Source of the DNA: DASUME01 sp041179425
GTDB lineage: Bacteria; Myxococcota_A; Polyangia; Polyangiales; DASUME01
Assembly: GCA_041179425.1 (NCBI GenBank)
Contig: JBEGTL010000025.1
Span: 1 to 31,242 of the forward strand
Direction: 5' to 3'
Length of the DNA stretch: 31,242 nt
Shown one piece after another: positions 15,252 to 22,435 of this stretch. Both the position numbers and the translations under genes were made by a program. The notes below the pieces were generated by a model. It saw only the letters and a list, made by a program, of their open reading frames with translations. It did no database searches and was not told the origin of the DNA. Numbering within the stretch: the first letter of the stretch is position 1; each line of letters opens with the position of its first letter.

Positions 15252-16105
15252 GCGGCGGCACGTTGCAGACTGGTCGGACAGCGCGTCCCCTCGCTGAGCA
15301 CGGCACGCCCGCGCAGCCGTGGTTGTCCACCGAAAGTCTGCTGCGCAGCTTGGCCCCCTGGCTTGCGCCCGTGCTGCTGCTGCTGACGTGGGAGTTGTTG
15401 TCGCGCGGCGGGACGCTCTCGGCAGACGTGCTGCCGTCTCCTTCGGCCGTGATCGCGGCCGGGGTCGACGCCACATTGCACGGTGGGCTCGTCAAGCACC
15501 TCGGCGTGAGTGCTTTGCGCGCATTTGCAGGTCTGTTCGTGGGTGCGTTGATCGGCCTCTTGCTCGGGCTCGCGACCGGGCTCTCGCGCTGGCTGCAGCT
15601 CATCGTCGACGGTCCGCTGCAGATGTTGCGCGCGGTGCCGGCGCTGGCCCTGGTGCCTCTGGTCATCGTCTGGTTTGGCCTCGGGGAGGACGCCAAGCTG
15701 TTCATCGTCGCGGTCACGGTGCTGTTCCCGGTCTACCTCAACACGTTCCACGGCGTGCGCAGCGTGGACCCGCAGCTGATCGAGATGGCGCGCGTCTACG
15801 GCGTGCGCGGCTTCGCTCTGTACCGTGAGATCGTCTTCCCGGGTGCGCTGCCGTCCATCTTGGTGGGACTACGCTTTGCACTCGGCCTGTCGTGGCTGGT
15901 GCTGATCGTCGCCGAGACGCTGGGCGCGAGCGAAGGGCTCGGCTACGTCGCCATGAACGCGCGCGAGTTCATGCAGCTCGACGTGTTGGTGCTGACCATC
16001 GTGTTGTGGGCGTTGCTCGGCAAGCTGGCCGATGTGGCGGCGCGCAAGCTCGAGCGCGTGTTGTTGCCATGGCAGCCGCGGTCGGCACGCCTCGAGGCCA
16101 CCTGA
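15248..16105 (+). CDS. ssuC: Sulfonate ABC transporter permease
   Basis: The start ATG 15248 overlaps the ssuA stop. The 285-residue protein has about six membrane helices, beginning LAPWLAPVLLLLTWELLS. The permease EAA loop reads EMARVYGVRGFALYREIVFP then GALPSILVGLRFALGLSW, which is the conserved pattern of SsuC/TauC permeases that contacts the ATPase; VLPSPSAVI near residue 70 is another family hallmark. It should form the inner-membrane channel for alkane- or arylsulfonates with SsuB. All motifs look intact, unlike the neighbouring substrate-binding protein. The stop overlaps the ssuB start by one base (TGATG). Confidence 0.92.
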   Translation: MSGGTLQTGRTARPLAEHGTPAQPWLSTESLLRSLAPWLAPVLLLLTWELLSRGGTLSADVLPSPSAVIAAGVDATLHGGLVKHLGVSALRAFAGLFVGALIGLLLGLATGLSRWLQLIVDGPLQMLRAVPALALVPLVIVWFGLGEDAKLFIVAVTVLFPVYLNTFHGVRSVDPQLIEMARVYGVRGFALYREIVFPGALPSILVGLRFALGLSWLVLIVAETLGASEGLGYVAMNAREFMQLDVLVLTIVLWALLGKLADVAARKLERVLLPWQPRSARLEAT

Positions 16106-17004
16106 TGGCGCAGCGTCGCGCACGTGTGAGGTTCGAGCAGGTCGACAAGAGCTTTGGCGAGCGTCGTGTGCTGCGCGACCTGACACTCACCATCCAGCCC
16201 GGCGCGTTCGTCGCAGTGGTCGGCCGCAGTGGCTCTGGCAAGAGTACGTTGCTGCGGCTGTTGTGCGGACTCGAGCAGCCCACTGCCGGCAAGCTCACCA
16301 TCACCGATGAACGCGGGAGTCCGCTGTCGGACGCGGTGCGTGTGGTGTTCCAGGAGCCGCGTTTGTTGCCCTGGCAAAAGGTGCTGGCCAACGTCTCCAT
16401 CGGTCGCCCGCGTGTCGACCCTGCGCGCGCGCGCGAGGTGCTCTCGCAGGTCGGTCTGGCAGATCGCACCGACGAGTATCCGGGCGTGCTGTCGGGTGGA
16501 CAGAAGCAGCGCGTGGCCCTGGCGCGGGCGTTGGTGCACGACCCGGCCATGCTGCTGCTCGACGAGCCGTTCGGCGCGCTCGACGCGCTCACGCGTGGTG
16601 AGGCGCAGACGTTGGTCGAAGGGCTCTGGGCGCGCGCCGGCTTCACGGCCGTGCTGGTGACGCACGACGTGGCCGAAGCCGTGCTCCTGAGCGATCGTGT
16701 GTTGGTCGTCGAGGACGGTCGCATCGTAGAAGACGTGCGCGTCGACCTGCCGCGTCCACGCGCGCCCGACCTGCCCGAGTTTGGGCGGCTCACGGCTGCG
16801 CTGCTCGACCGCGTACTCGGGCGTGCGTCCAAGCCGACGCTGGCCGCCGCCTCGCACACAGCTCCCCTCGTCGAGCCGCAAAAGACCGAAGACACCAGCA
16901 ACGAGCAGGCCGAGCAAGCTCCGCAATCCAGACAGTCAGACCACCAGACACGCAAGCTGGAGACAACACATGACACAGTCCAATCAGACCCCGTGGGGAC
17001 GTAG
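16105..17004 (+). CDS. ssuB: Sulfonate ABC transporter ATPase
   Basis: The 299-residue ATPase starts at ATG 16105 within TGATG. It shows Walker A GRSGSGKST (40-48), Q-loop VVFQEPRLLPWQKV, signature LSGGQKQRVALARAL, Walker B MLLLDEPFGALD and the H-loop VTHDVAEAV. FQEPRLLPW and the overall length up to about residue 235 are typical of SsuB/TauB. About 60 extra C-terminal residues rich in Gln, Thr and Ser follow and overlap the start of the oxygenase gene by 35 bp; a tail of this kind is not a usual part of the ATPase. It energises the SsuC channel. Confidence 0.93.
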   Translation: MAQRRARVRFEQVDKSFGERRVLRDLTLTIQPGAFVAVVGRSGSGKSTLLRLLCGLEQPTAGKLTITDERGSPLSDAVRVVFQEPRLLPWQKVLANVSIGRPRVDPARAREVLSQVGLADRTDEYPGVLSGGQKQRVALARALVHDPAMLLLDEPFGALDALTRGEAQTLVEGLWARAGFTAVLVTHDVAEAVLLSDRVLVVEDGRIVEDVRVDLPRPRAPDLPEFGRLTAALLDRVLGRASKPTLAAASHTAPLVEPQKTEDTSNEQAEQAPQSRQSDHQTRKLETTHDTVQSDPVGT

Positions 17005-18259
17005 GCTCGGCAGCGACAGTCTGTCGTTCGTGGACAGTCGTATCTACACCGACCCGACGCTGTTCGAAGAAGAGCTGCAGAAGATCTGGAAAAAGACCTG
17101 GTTGCTCGCGCTGCACGAGAGCGAGCTGCCCGAACCCTTCGACTTTCGCACCACCACCATCGCGCGCGAGCCCATCATCGTGGTGCGCGGTGAAGACCGC
17201 AAAGTGCGCGCGTTCTTGAACGTCTGTCCACACCGCGGCGCGCTGCTGTTGCGTGAGCCCGCCGGCAACCTGCGCACCGCCAGCCCCTCGGGTGGACCCA
17301 AGAGCATCACCTGCATGTTCCACGCTTGGCAGTTCAACGCACAGGGGCAGTGCACGTCCATCCCGCGTCGCAAGGCAGGCTACCAAGATCGTCTGGAGTG
17401 CGAGGACGTGTCGCTGCGCGAGGTTGCCTGCGAGGTGGGCTACGGCGGCTTCGTGTGGCTGCACCTGGACCAAGACGCGCCGCCGCTCTCGGAGCACATC
17501 GGCCAGGCTTTCGAGGCGATTCGTGAGCACCTCGAGACCGAGGAGCTCGAGGTGTTCCATCACCACAAGGCGGTCGTGCGCACCAACTACAAGCTGTGGC
17601 ACGAGACCAACAGCGAGTTTTACCACGACTACATGCACCACTTTAATCGTGTCACCAGCATGCAGCAGCCCGGGTACTACGACCGTCGTTACGACGCCTA
17701 CCCCAACGGTCACGTCACCATCAGCTCGATGGTGGTGAAGTACACCGCGTACGAGCACCAGGACGTCGTGCTGGCCGAAGATCGCGACCTTCCATTCCCC
17801 GGCCTCGAACAAAACGGGTGGAAGCTGCTCGACCTGTTTCCGGGCATCGCCATCAACCTGCGCGGCTCGGCGCTGCGCATCGACACCGTGACGCCGCTGG
17901 CCGCCGACAAGGTGCTAATCGAGTTCCGAGGGCTCGGGCTCAAGCGAGACACGCAGAAACAACGCGAAAAGCGCGTGCGCGACCACAACACCATCTGGGG
18001 TCCGTTTGGCCGCAATTTGCCCGAAGATCTGCTGGGCGTGGTGAACCAGGGACTCGGCATGCGCCCCGGCGCGGGCGAGGGCCTCGACCTCTTGCACGGA
18101 CGCGAAGAAGACCGCTCCATCCACGACGAGCTCGGCGTGCGCAAGTACTACCAAGAGTGGTCGCGGCGCATGGGCCGCGATGCCACCGACCCCTTCGGCG
18201 ACCGTGGGCGAGCGCCCGCCGTGCGACGTCTGCCGCAGCTCGCAGGGCTTGGAGAGTGA
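16970..18259 (+). CDS. msmA: Rieske oxygenase alpha subunit, methanesulfonate monooxygenase (MsmA) type
   Basis: ATG 16970 follows GGAG eight bases upstream; the product has 429 residues. The Rieske [2Fe-2S] ligands are C86-P-H88 and C115-M-F-H118. Exactly 26 residues lie between them, whereas 15-17 is usual for ring-hydroxylating dioxygenases. A 26-residue insertion is known as the mark of MsmA, the large subunit of methanesulfonate monooxygenase. The mononuclear iron region is LWHETNSEFYHDYMHHFNR (about 209-227), with His219 and His223/224 as candidate ligands. MsmA-type enzymes convert methanesulfonate, O2 and NADH to formaldehyde and sulfite. The sulfonate transporter genes upstream support a sulfonate substrate. 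The ferredoxin and reductase (msmC, msmD) are not in this window. Confidence 0.75.
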   Translation: MTQSNQTPWGRRLGSDSLSFVDSRIYTDPTLFEEELQKIWKKTWLLALHESELPEPFDFRTTTIAREPIIVVRGEDRKVRAFLNVCPHRGALLLREPAGNLRTASPSGGPKSITCMFHAWQFNAQGQCTSIPRRKAGYQDRLECEDVSLREVACEVGYGGFVWLHLDQDAPPLSEHIGQAFEAIREHLETEELEVFHHHKAVVRTNYKLWHETNSEFYHDYMHHFNRVTSMQQPGYYDRRYDAYPNGHVTISSMVVKYTAYEHQDVVLAEDRDLPFPGLEQNGWKLLDLFPGIAINLRGSALRIDTVTPLAADKVLIEFRGLGLKRDTQKQREKRVRDHNTIWGPFGRNLPEDLLGVVNQGLGMRPGAGEGLDLLHGREEDRSIHDELGVRKYYQEWSRRMGRDATDPFGDRGRAPAVRRLPQLAGLGE

Positions 18260-18264
18260 GCGCA

Positions 18265-18765
18265 ATGACGCAAAATCCATCACGCGCCGAGCTGCGCGCC
18301 GCGGTCGAAGACGTGGTCTACACCGGCTGCCTGCTGCAGGACCAGCTGGCGTTCAGTGCCTGGCTCGAGCTCACCGCGCCCGAGCTCACCTACCGCATCA
18401 CGGCCTACAGCCCGGAGATACGGCGCGACATGACCTGGCTCGAGCACGACCGCGCGGGCCTCATCGCGTTGTTCGAGCTCTTGCCCAAACACCACGTCAA
18501 CCACGCCCAGTGGCAGCGCCACGCGACCGTGTATCAGGTCACTGTGGAGAGTCCGACTACGCTGCGTGCAGTGACGTCGCTAGTCGTGCACCACACCGTG
18601 CTCGACGTAGGAGATGCGCACGTCGACGCGGGTGCAACGTCGGTGTTTGCGGTGGGCCGCTACCTCGACTCGTTTCGGTTGGAGCAGGGCCGTTGGTTGC
18701 TCTCGGAGCGGACGGTTCGGCTCGAGACGAGGCAGCTTGGGATTGGGACGCATCTGATCGTGTAG
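18265..18765 (+). CDS. Rieske oxygenase beta subunit (MsmB-like)
   Basis: ATG 18265 lies five bases after the alpha-subunit stop, with GGAGAG upstream. The 166-residue protein begins MTQNPSRAELRAAVEDVVYT and has an NTF2-like beta-subunit layout: an N-terminal helix, LLQDQLAFSAWLELTAPELT then YRITAYSPEIRRDMTWLEHD, and a C-terminal beta sheet with RYLDSFRLEQGRWLLSERTV ending RLETRQLGIGTHLIV. Beta subunits of this type stabilise the alpha3beta3 hexamer and carry no cofactor. The gene ends the operon; the 89 bp to the convergent next gene show no clear terminator hairpin. Confidence 0.8.
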   Translation: MTQNPSRAELRAAVEDVVYTGCLLQDQLAFSAWLELTAPELTYRITAYSPEIRRDMTWLEHDRAGLIALFELLPKHHVNHAQWQRHATVYQVTVESPTTLRAVTSLVVHHTVLDVGDAHVDAGATSVFAVGRYLDSFRLEQGRWLLSERTVRLETRQLGIGTHLIV

Positions 18766-18854
18766 CTCGCTGGGCTCGAGGTCCTTTGCACGCGGGGGGG
18801 ACTCAAGCCGTGGACGACGACGACTACGCACAGGCGACGCAACTCCCAGCCCGA

Positions 18855-19664
18855 TCAGCGCCGAAACGCGCCCTCAAAATAGCTCGACGGAGAGCGAGCA
18901 CCGTTGATGTTGAAGCTCATGTCGCTCGGGTGACGCACCCCTGGGATCGCGAATGCGGGAGGCCCGCTCGGCGCCGACAGCGGAGGCTGCGGGCCCGCGT
19001 AGAGCAGAGGAGGAGCGTACCAACCGTACGGGCCAGCGTACGCGCCGTAGCGACCGTACGGTGCGTAGGCTTGCGCGTTGCGGCGGTCGTTTTGTTCGTT
19101 CTCGAGCTGCACGGCCGCGCGCTGGGCGACCACGCGCTCGTTGTCGAGCTTGGCCTGCACGAGCTCTAGCTCGGTCTGCTTCTGGGCGGTGGCGAGCCGG
19201 TTCTGACGGTCTTGATCGCGCGCGCGCTGGGCACGCCGCGCGAGCTCGTCGCGGTCGATCCACAGCTTGCCCTCGCGCACGTAGCCGAGCCTGCGGCGCG
19301 CATCCGCGTGGTCGGGCTCGACCGCGACGACACGCTCGAGCAGCTCGCGCTCTTTGTTGCGCAGCTCGTGGTCGCGACAGAAGTCGGCCAAACGGAGCAG
19401 GCCGGCCACGTCGGAGGGCTTGAGCGCGGCTTCGCGCGTGCGCGCCTCGGCCAGGGGAGAGGAGGCCTGCTCGATGCGCAGGACCTCGCGACGGGGAAAC
19501 GAGATGCGGCCCGACTCCAGGACCACCTCGACCTTGTCGCCCTCGACGGTGGCCTCGCCCTCGATGACGCGACCGCCCTCGAGGAAAATGTGGTCGGCCC
19601 GGGCCGCGGCGACCCCCGCAGCGAGCTGCATAAATGTCCCAAAAACGAGGACAAAAGTGCGCAT
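18855..19664 (-). CDS. Exported protein with coiled coil, unknown function
   Basis: ATG 19664-19662 was chosen because it opens a clean signal peptide, MRTFVLVFGTFMQLAAGVAA, with cleavage after ARA; longer starts add charged residues before it. The mature protein (about 245 residues) begins with a small beta domain, DHIFLEGGRVIEGEATVEGD then KVEVVLESGRISFPRREVLR, as in other secreted SH3-like modules of myxobacteria. A helical region follows (residues about 75-130, ELLERVVAVEPDHADARRRL, resembling one TPR), then a Gln/Arg-rich coiled coil (about 140-200) and a Tyr/Pro/Gly-rich end (APYGRYGAYAGPYGWYAPP). It is probably periplasmic. The 102-bp gap to the next gene is a shared divergent promoter region. 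Confidence 0.72.
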   Translation of the reverse strand: MRTFVLVFGTFMQLAAGVAAARADHIFLEGGRVIEGEATVEGDKVEVVLESGRISFPRREVLRIEQASSPLAEARTREAALKPSDVAGLLRLADFCRDHELRNKERELLERVVAVEPDHADARRRLGYVREGKLWIDRDELARRAQRARDQDRQNRLATAQKQTELELVQAKLDNERVVAQRAAVQLENEQNDRRNAQAYAPYGRYGAYAGPYGWYAPPLLYAGPQPPLSAPSGPPAFAIPGVRHPSDMSFNINGARSPSSYFEGAFRR

Positions 19665-19766
19665 GCTGCAAGGCTGCCACGGACCCGGCCTGCCCGTCGA
19701 GGCAAGCCTGGCGCGAACGTGAAACCGGATGGAATGCCACTGGCTGTGAGCTAGGTTGGATACAAG

Positions 19767-20291
19767 ATGAAACACCGTCTTGCCCTCGTGCTCGGTTTAT
19801 TCGTAGCGGCCCTCGCCATCAGCGTCCCAGCCCGTGCCGATGTCGGCATCGGCGGCGGCGCCCTGATCGGCACCGGCACCAACCTCGGCGGCCACGCCGA
19901 GAACAATCCCTACAAGCTGCAAGTCGGCGGCTATGGAGAGCTCGATCTAGGCAACCTGTTGATCGGCATCCGCGGCACGCGCTCGTTGGGCAGCGACCCG
20001 GCGCGCTGTGATACCAAGAAGTGTCGCGACGTCGATGACCTGCGCACCTTCGGCGGCGACTTCGGCTACATCTGGCACCTTCCCATCCTGCACCTCGGGC
20101 CGCGCCTCGGCATCGGCTACCTCGACGAGCCCAACGGAGCGCGCGTGGGCGCGTACTTCGAGCCAGGCTTTTCGCTCGACGCAAAGCTGCTCCTGTTCAA
20201 CGTCGGCGGCGAGATTCGTTACCGCGTGGTGGCCGGCGAGTCGGACGCCAACGGCTTCATCGCTTACCTACGCCTCGGCCTCAGGCTCTAA
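19767..20291 (+). CDS. Secreted or outer-membrane beta-barrel-like protein
   Basis: The 174-residue product has a signal peptide (MKHRLALVLGLFVAALAISV, cleavage near ARA-DVG). The rest alternates polar and hydrophobic residues in strand-like segments with Gly and aromatic residues (YKLQVGGYGELDLGNLLIGI, DFGYIWHLPILHLGPRLGIG, NVGGEIRYRVVAG) and ends in LRLGLRL. This suggests a small eight-stranded barrel, although the last residue is Leu where Phe is typical. Two Cys (CDTKKC) could form a loop disulfide. No family is recognised. Its TAA stop (20289-20291) lies inside the first inverted repeat of the 151-bp element downstream. Confidence 0.65.
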   Translation: MKHRLALVLGLFVAALAISVPARADVGIGGGALIGTGTNLGGHAENNPYKLQVGGYGELDLGNLLIGIRGTRSLGSDPARCDTKKCRDVDDLRTFGGDFGYIWHLPILHLGPRLGIGYLDEPNGARVGAYFEPGFSLDAKLLLFNVGGEIRYRVVAGESDANGFIAYLRLGLRL

Positions 20292-20438
20292 AACAGGCGC
20301 GCCTGGGTCGCGATCCGCGGCGCGATCCACCACCGCTTCCTCCGGTGCCTCCTCACGGACAGGAAGTCCGCTCCGGGGGCTCCTCAGAACCGGCGGCGCC
20401 TCGCACCACAGCTCGCGACCCATGCGTGCCTGTTTTAG
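20288..20438. mobile_element. 151-bp MITE-like element with 26-bp terminal inverted repeats
   Basis: The ends are CTAAAACAGGCGCGCCTGGG... (20288-20313) and ...CCCATGCGTGCCTGTTTTAG (20413-20438); 24 of 26 positions are complementary. A 5-bp hairpin, CGGAC-AGGAA-GTCCG (20356-20370), is centred exactly on the element midpoint (20363). It encodes nothing. The TAA stop of the preceding gene is part of the first terminal repeat. Size, symmetry and absence of coding capacity fit a non-autonomous miniature element or a large processed-RNA hairpin. A bidirectional terminator is the main alternative, since the outer pairs are AAAACAGGC/GCCTGTTTT. Confidence 0.7.
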
Positions 20439-20531
20439 GGACTGGCTGCCTCTGGGCGTTTGCTGTGTCTGATCGAGAGGAGAGGGCGGCCGGCGGCTTT
20501 CCCTCGCGCCCGTCCCAGCCTAATAGGGGGC

Positions 20532-21731
20532 GTGCTTCGAGAAGTTCGGTTGGAGTGCGGGCGGTGTGGCCGGCCGCAGGTTGGTTGCTACTGCAACGCG
20601 ATTACACCTGTGGAGACGCGGACGCGCGTGGTGCTGCTGCAGCACCCGCGCGAGCACGGCAAGGCCGTCAACACGGCGCGCATCGCTGCGCTGGCGCTGC
20701 CGTCGTCGACGCTGCACGTGGGGGTCGACTTCTCGGAGGTGGCCGCCGTGCGCGAGGCCATCTCCGATCCAACTCGCCCGGCGGTGTTGCTCTACCCCGG
20801 GCCCGGCGCCTCCGAGCTCGAGCGGCTGCCCCCAGAGGGCGCGGTCACGCTGGTGGTCATCGACGGCACCTGGCACCAGGCGCGCGCGCTATTGCGCAAC
20901 AACCCTCAGATCGCCGCCCTGCCGCGCTACGCCTTTACGCCTGCCGCGCCCAGCGAGTACCGCATCCGTAAGGAGCCGAGCCCTGAGTGTGTCTCCACCA
21001 TCGAGGCACTGGCCAATGCGCTGCCGCTGCTAGAGGGCGACCCCGCGCGCTTCGCCGTGTTGCTCGAGCCCTTCCGCGCGATGGTCGACGTACAGGTCGG
21101 CTACGCGTCGCGCTCCACCGGTGGGCGCAGGCGCGAGCGTCGGCGCGACGGGCGCAGCGCAGAGACGGCCGGTGCGCGTTTGCCCAAAGAACTCTTCGAC
21201 GAGCGGCTGGTCTGCGTGATGGGCGAGGCCAACGCCTGGCCGCACGACCGCGCCGTCGGCAGCGCGCCACACCCCCACGAGCTGGTGCACTGGCTCGGCT
21301 ACCGGCTCGATGACGAGACCCGCTTCGAGTCCATCCTCAAGCCGCGCAAGCCGCTTGCCAAGTCGCCCATCGTGCACGCGCGACTCACGGAGTCCGCACT
21401 GCAGACCGGACAGAGCGTGCCCGACATGCAGCGCGACTTCGCCGCGTTCGCGCGCGACGACGACGTGTTCTGCGTGTGGGGGCACTACGGCACGGGTCTG
21501 TTTTTGCGCGAGCGCCCCGAAGATCAGCGTTCGTTCTCGCGCTTCATCGACGTCCGCAAGGTGGTCGGCGACCTGCTCAAACGTAAGGCCGGCAGCATCG
21601 AGGGGCTGATCGAGGAGCGCGGGCTACCTTACGAGTCGGTGGGCGCCGGCCGAGGCGGCGAGCGTCTTGGGATGCTCATTGCCGTGACCAAGTGGCTGCG
21701 GACGCAGGGCGGCGGAGTGTCTGTCGGCTGA
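20532..21731 (+). CDS. DTW-domain tRNA-modifying protein fused to a degenerate exonuclease-like domain
   Basis: GTG 20532 begins at MLREVRLECGRC, the usual N-terminus; codons upstream lie in the spacer after the 151-bp element. The N-terminal part (1-200) has the zinc-type CGRC...GCYC (Cys9, 12, 19, 21) and the signature VVIDGTWHQARALLRNNP (DGTW at 111-114) of DTW/TapT proteins, which transfer an aminocarboxypropyl group from SAM to uridine in tRNA. A charged linker (STGGRRRERRRDGRSA) leads to about 180 residues that do not belong to that family. There ELVHWLGYRLDDETRFESIL, IVHARLTESALQTGQSVPDM and the segment around VFCVWGHYGTGLFLRE follow the order of DnaQ/DEDDh exonucleases, but the acidic catalytic residues are not at their places. 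The first domain is confident; the second is inference. Confidence 0.8.
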   Translation: MLREVRLECGRCGRPQVGCYCNAITPVETRTRVVLLQHPREHGKAVNTARIAALALPSSTLHVGVDFSEVAAVREAISDPTRPAVLLYPGPGASELERLPPEGAVTLVVIDGTWHQARALLRNNPQIAALPRYAFTPAAPSEYRIRKEPSPECVSTIEALANALPLLEGDPARFAVLLEPFRAMVDVQVGYASRSTGGRRRERRRDGRSAETAGARLPKELFDERLVCVMGEANAWPHDRAVGSAPHPHELVHWLGYRLDDETRFESILKPRKPLAKSPIVHARLTESALQTGQSVPDMQRDFAAFARDDDVFCVWGHYGTGLFLRERPEDQRSFSRFIDVRKVVGDLLKRKAGSIEGLIEERGLPYESVGAGRGGERLGMLIAVTKWLRTQGGGVSVG

Positions 21732-21759
21732 AGATCGCCGACGCGTCGCTCGGATGGGT

Positions 21760-21855
21760 TCAACCCGACGCGAGTGCAGACACCACGACGACCATCGAGA
21801 CGCCTGCGACCAACGCGACGTAGATGCGCAGGAACTGCTTTGTGACTTGGTCCAC
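21760..21855 (-). CDS. Possible 31-residue single-span membrane peptide
   Basis: A GTG at 21855-21853 with GGGGGCGA about eight bases upstream opens MDQVTKQFLRIYVALVAGVS followed by MVVVVSALASG and TGA. It is a short amphipathic head followed by one clear membrane helix, unlike the Arg/Pro-rich shadow frames of this DNA. The peptide lies alone in the 246-bp gap between the DTW-fusion gene and the MmcQ/YjbR gene. No homologue is known to me. Confidence 0.35.
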   Translation of the reverse strand: MDQVTKQFLRIYVALVAGVSMVVVVSALASG

Positions 21856-21977
21856 GGTTCGCCCCCGGCTACGGCTCGTCACGGGAGCGGCTGTGTTCGA
21901 GCCACTTCGCGTACCCTCTACATGTCTGGCTCGGGAGCAATCCTTGGCCAAAACTCGGGGCCGACGCGACGGTGCTC

Positions 21978-22358
21978 TTAATTCCGGCGGCCGGTGCGAA
22001 ACTTTGCGCTCGAGGCAGAAGCCTTCTTGGCCGGCGCGATCAGGCGATAGCTCTCGCGCACCAGGGCCCGCACCTCGTCCCAGTCAGACACGTCGCTGAC
22101 GTCCATGTTGACCCACCCCTTGTGACCCACGTACTTGGCGCGCGTGAAGCGGGGATCGCTGCTGACCAGCGCGTCCGCGTGCTCCATCTCGAGCTTGAAG
22201 CCGATGCTGGTCGAGCCGTCTTCGTGCTCGCCCAATCCCCCAAAGATTTTCTCGCCCACCCGAAAATGAGGAGACCCCCACGTCGGCGTCTCTTTGGTGT
22301 CAGGCAGGGAGAGATAGATCTCGCGAACCTTCCCGGCTCGATCGGTAGTGCGCCCCAT
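21978..22358 (-). CDS. MmcQ/YjbR-family protein
   Basis: The protein has 126 residues from ATG 22358; a GTG at 22367 is an alternative. KVREIYLSLPDTKETPTWGS, the PHFRVGEKIFGGLGE segment, FKLEMEHADALVSSDPRFTR then AKYVGHKGWVNMDVSDVSDW and EVRALVRESYRLIAPAKK match the MmcQ/YjbR (CyaY-like fold) family along its whole length. These small proteins are called DNA-binding in databases, but their true role is unknown. The Lys-rich end (PAKKASASSAKFRTGRRN) is typical of myxobacterial members. Confidence 0.88.
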   Translation of the reverse strand: MGRTTDRAGKVREIYLSLPDTKETPTWGSPHFRVGEKIFGGLGEHEDGSTSIGFKLEMEHADALVSSDPRFTRAKYVGHKGWVNMDVSDVSDWDEVRALVRESYRLIAPAKKASASSAKFRTGRRN

Positions 22359-22435
22359 AGGCAGCACTCTTATCGCAAACCTCAGGGCTTCCCAACGCCG
22401 ATCGCGTCGCGTCTCGCGCGCCAGGCGACCCTGGT

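Noticed and set aside
19665..19766. A sigma-54 box (TGGCAGCCTTGC on the minus strand near 19680)
   Set aside because: GG and GC are only 9 bp apart instead of 12, so it does not fit.
20288..20438. A simple intrinsic terminator after the barrel-like gene
   Set aside because: The pairing arms are about 100 bp apart with a centred hairpin, far longer than an intrinsic terminator; it remains possible that the outer T-run acts as one.
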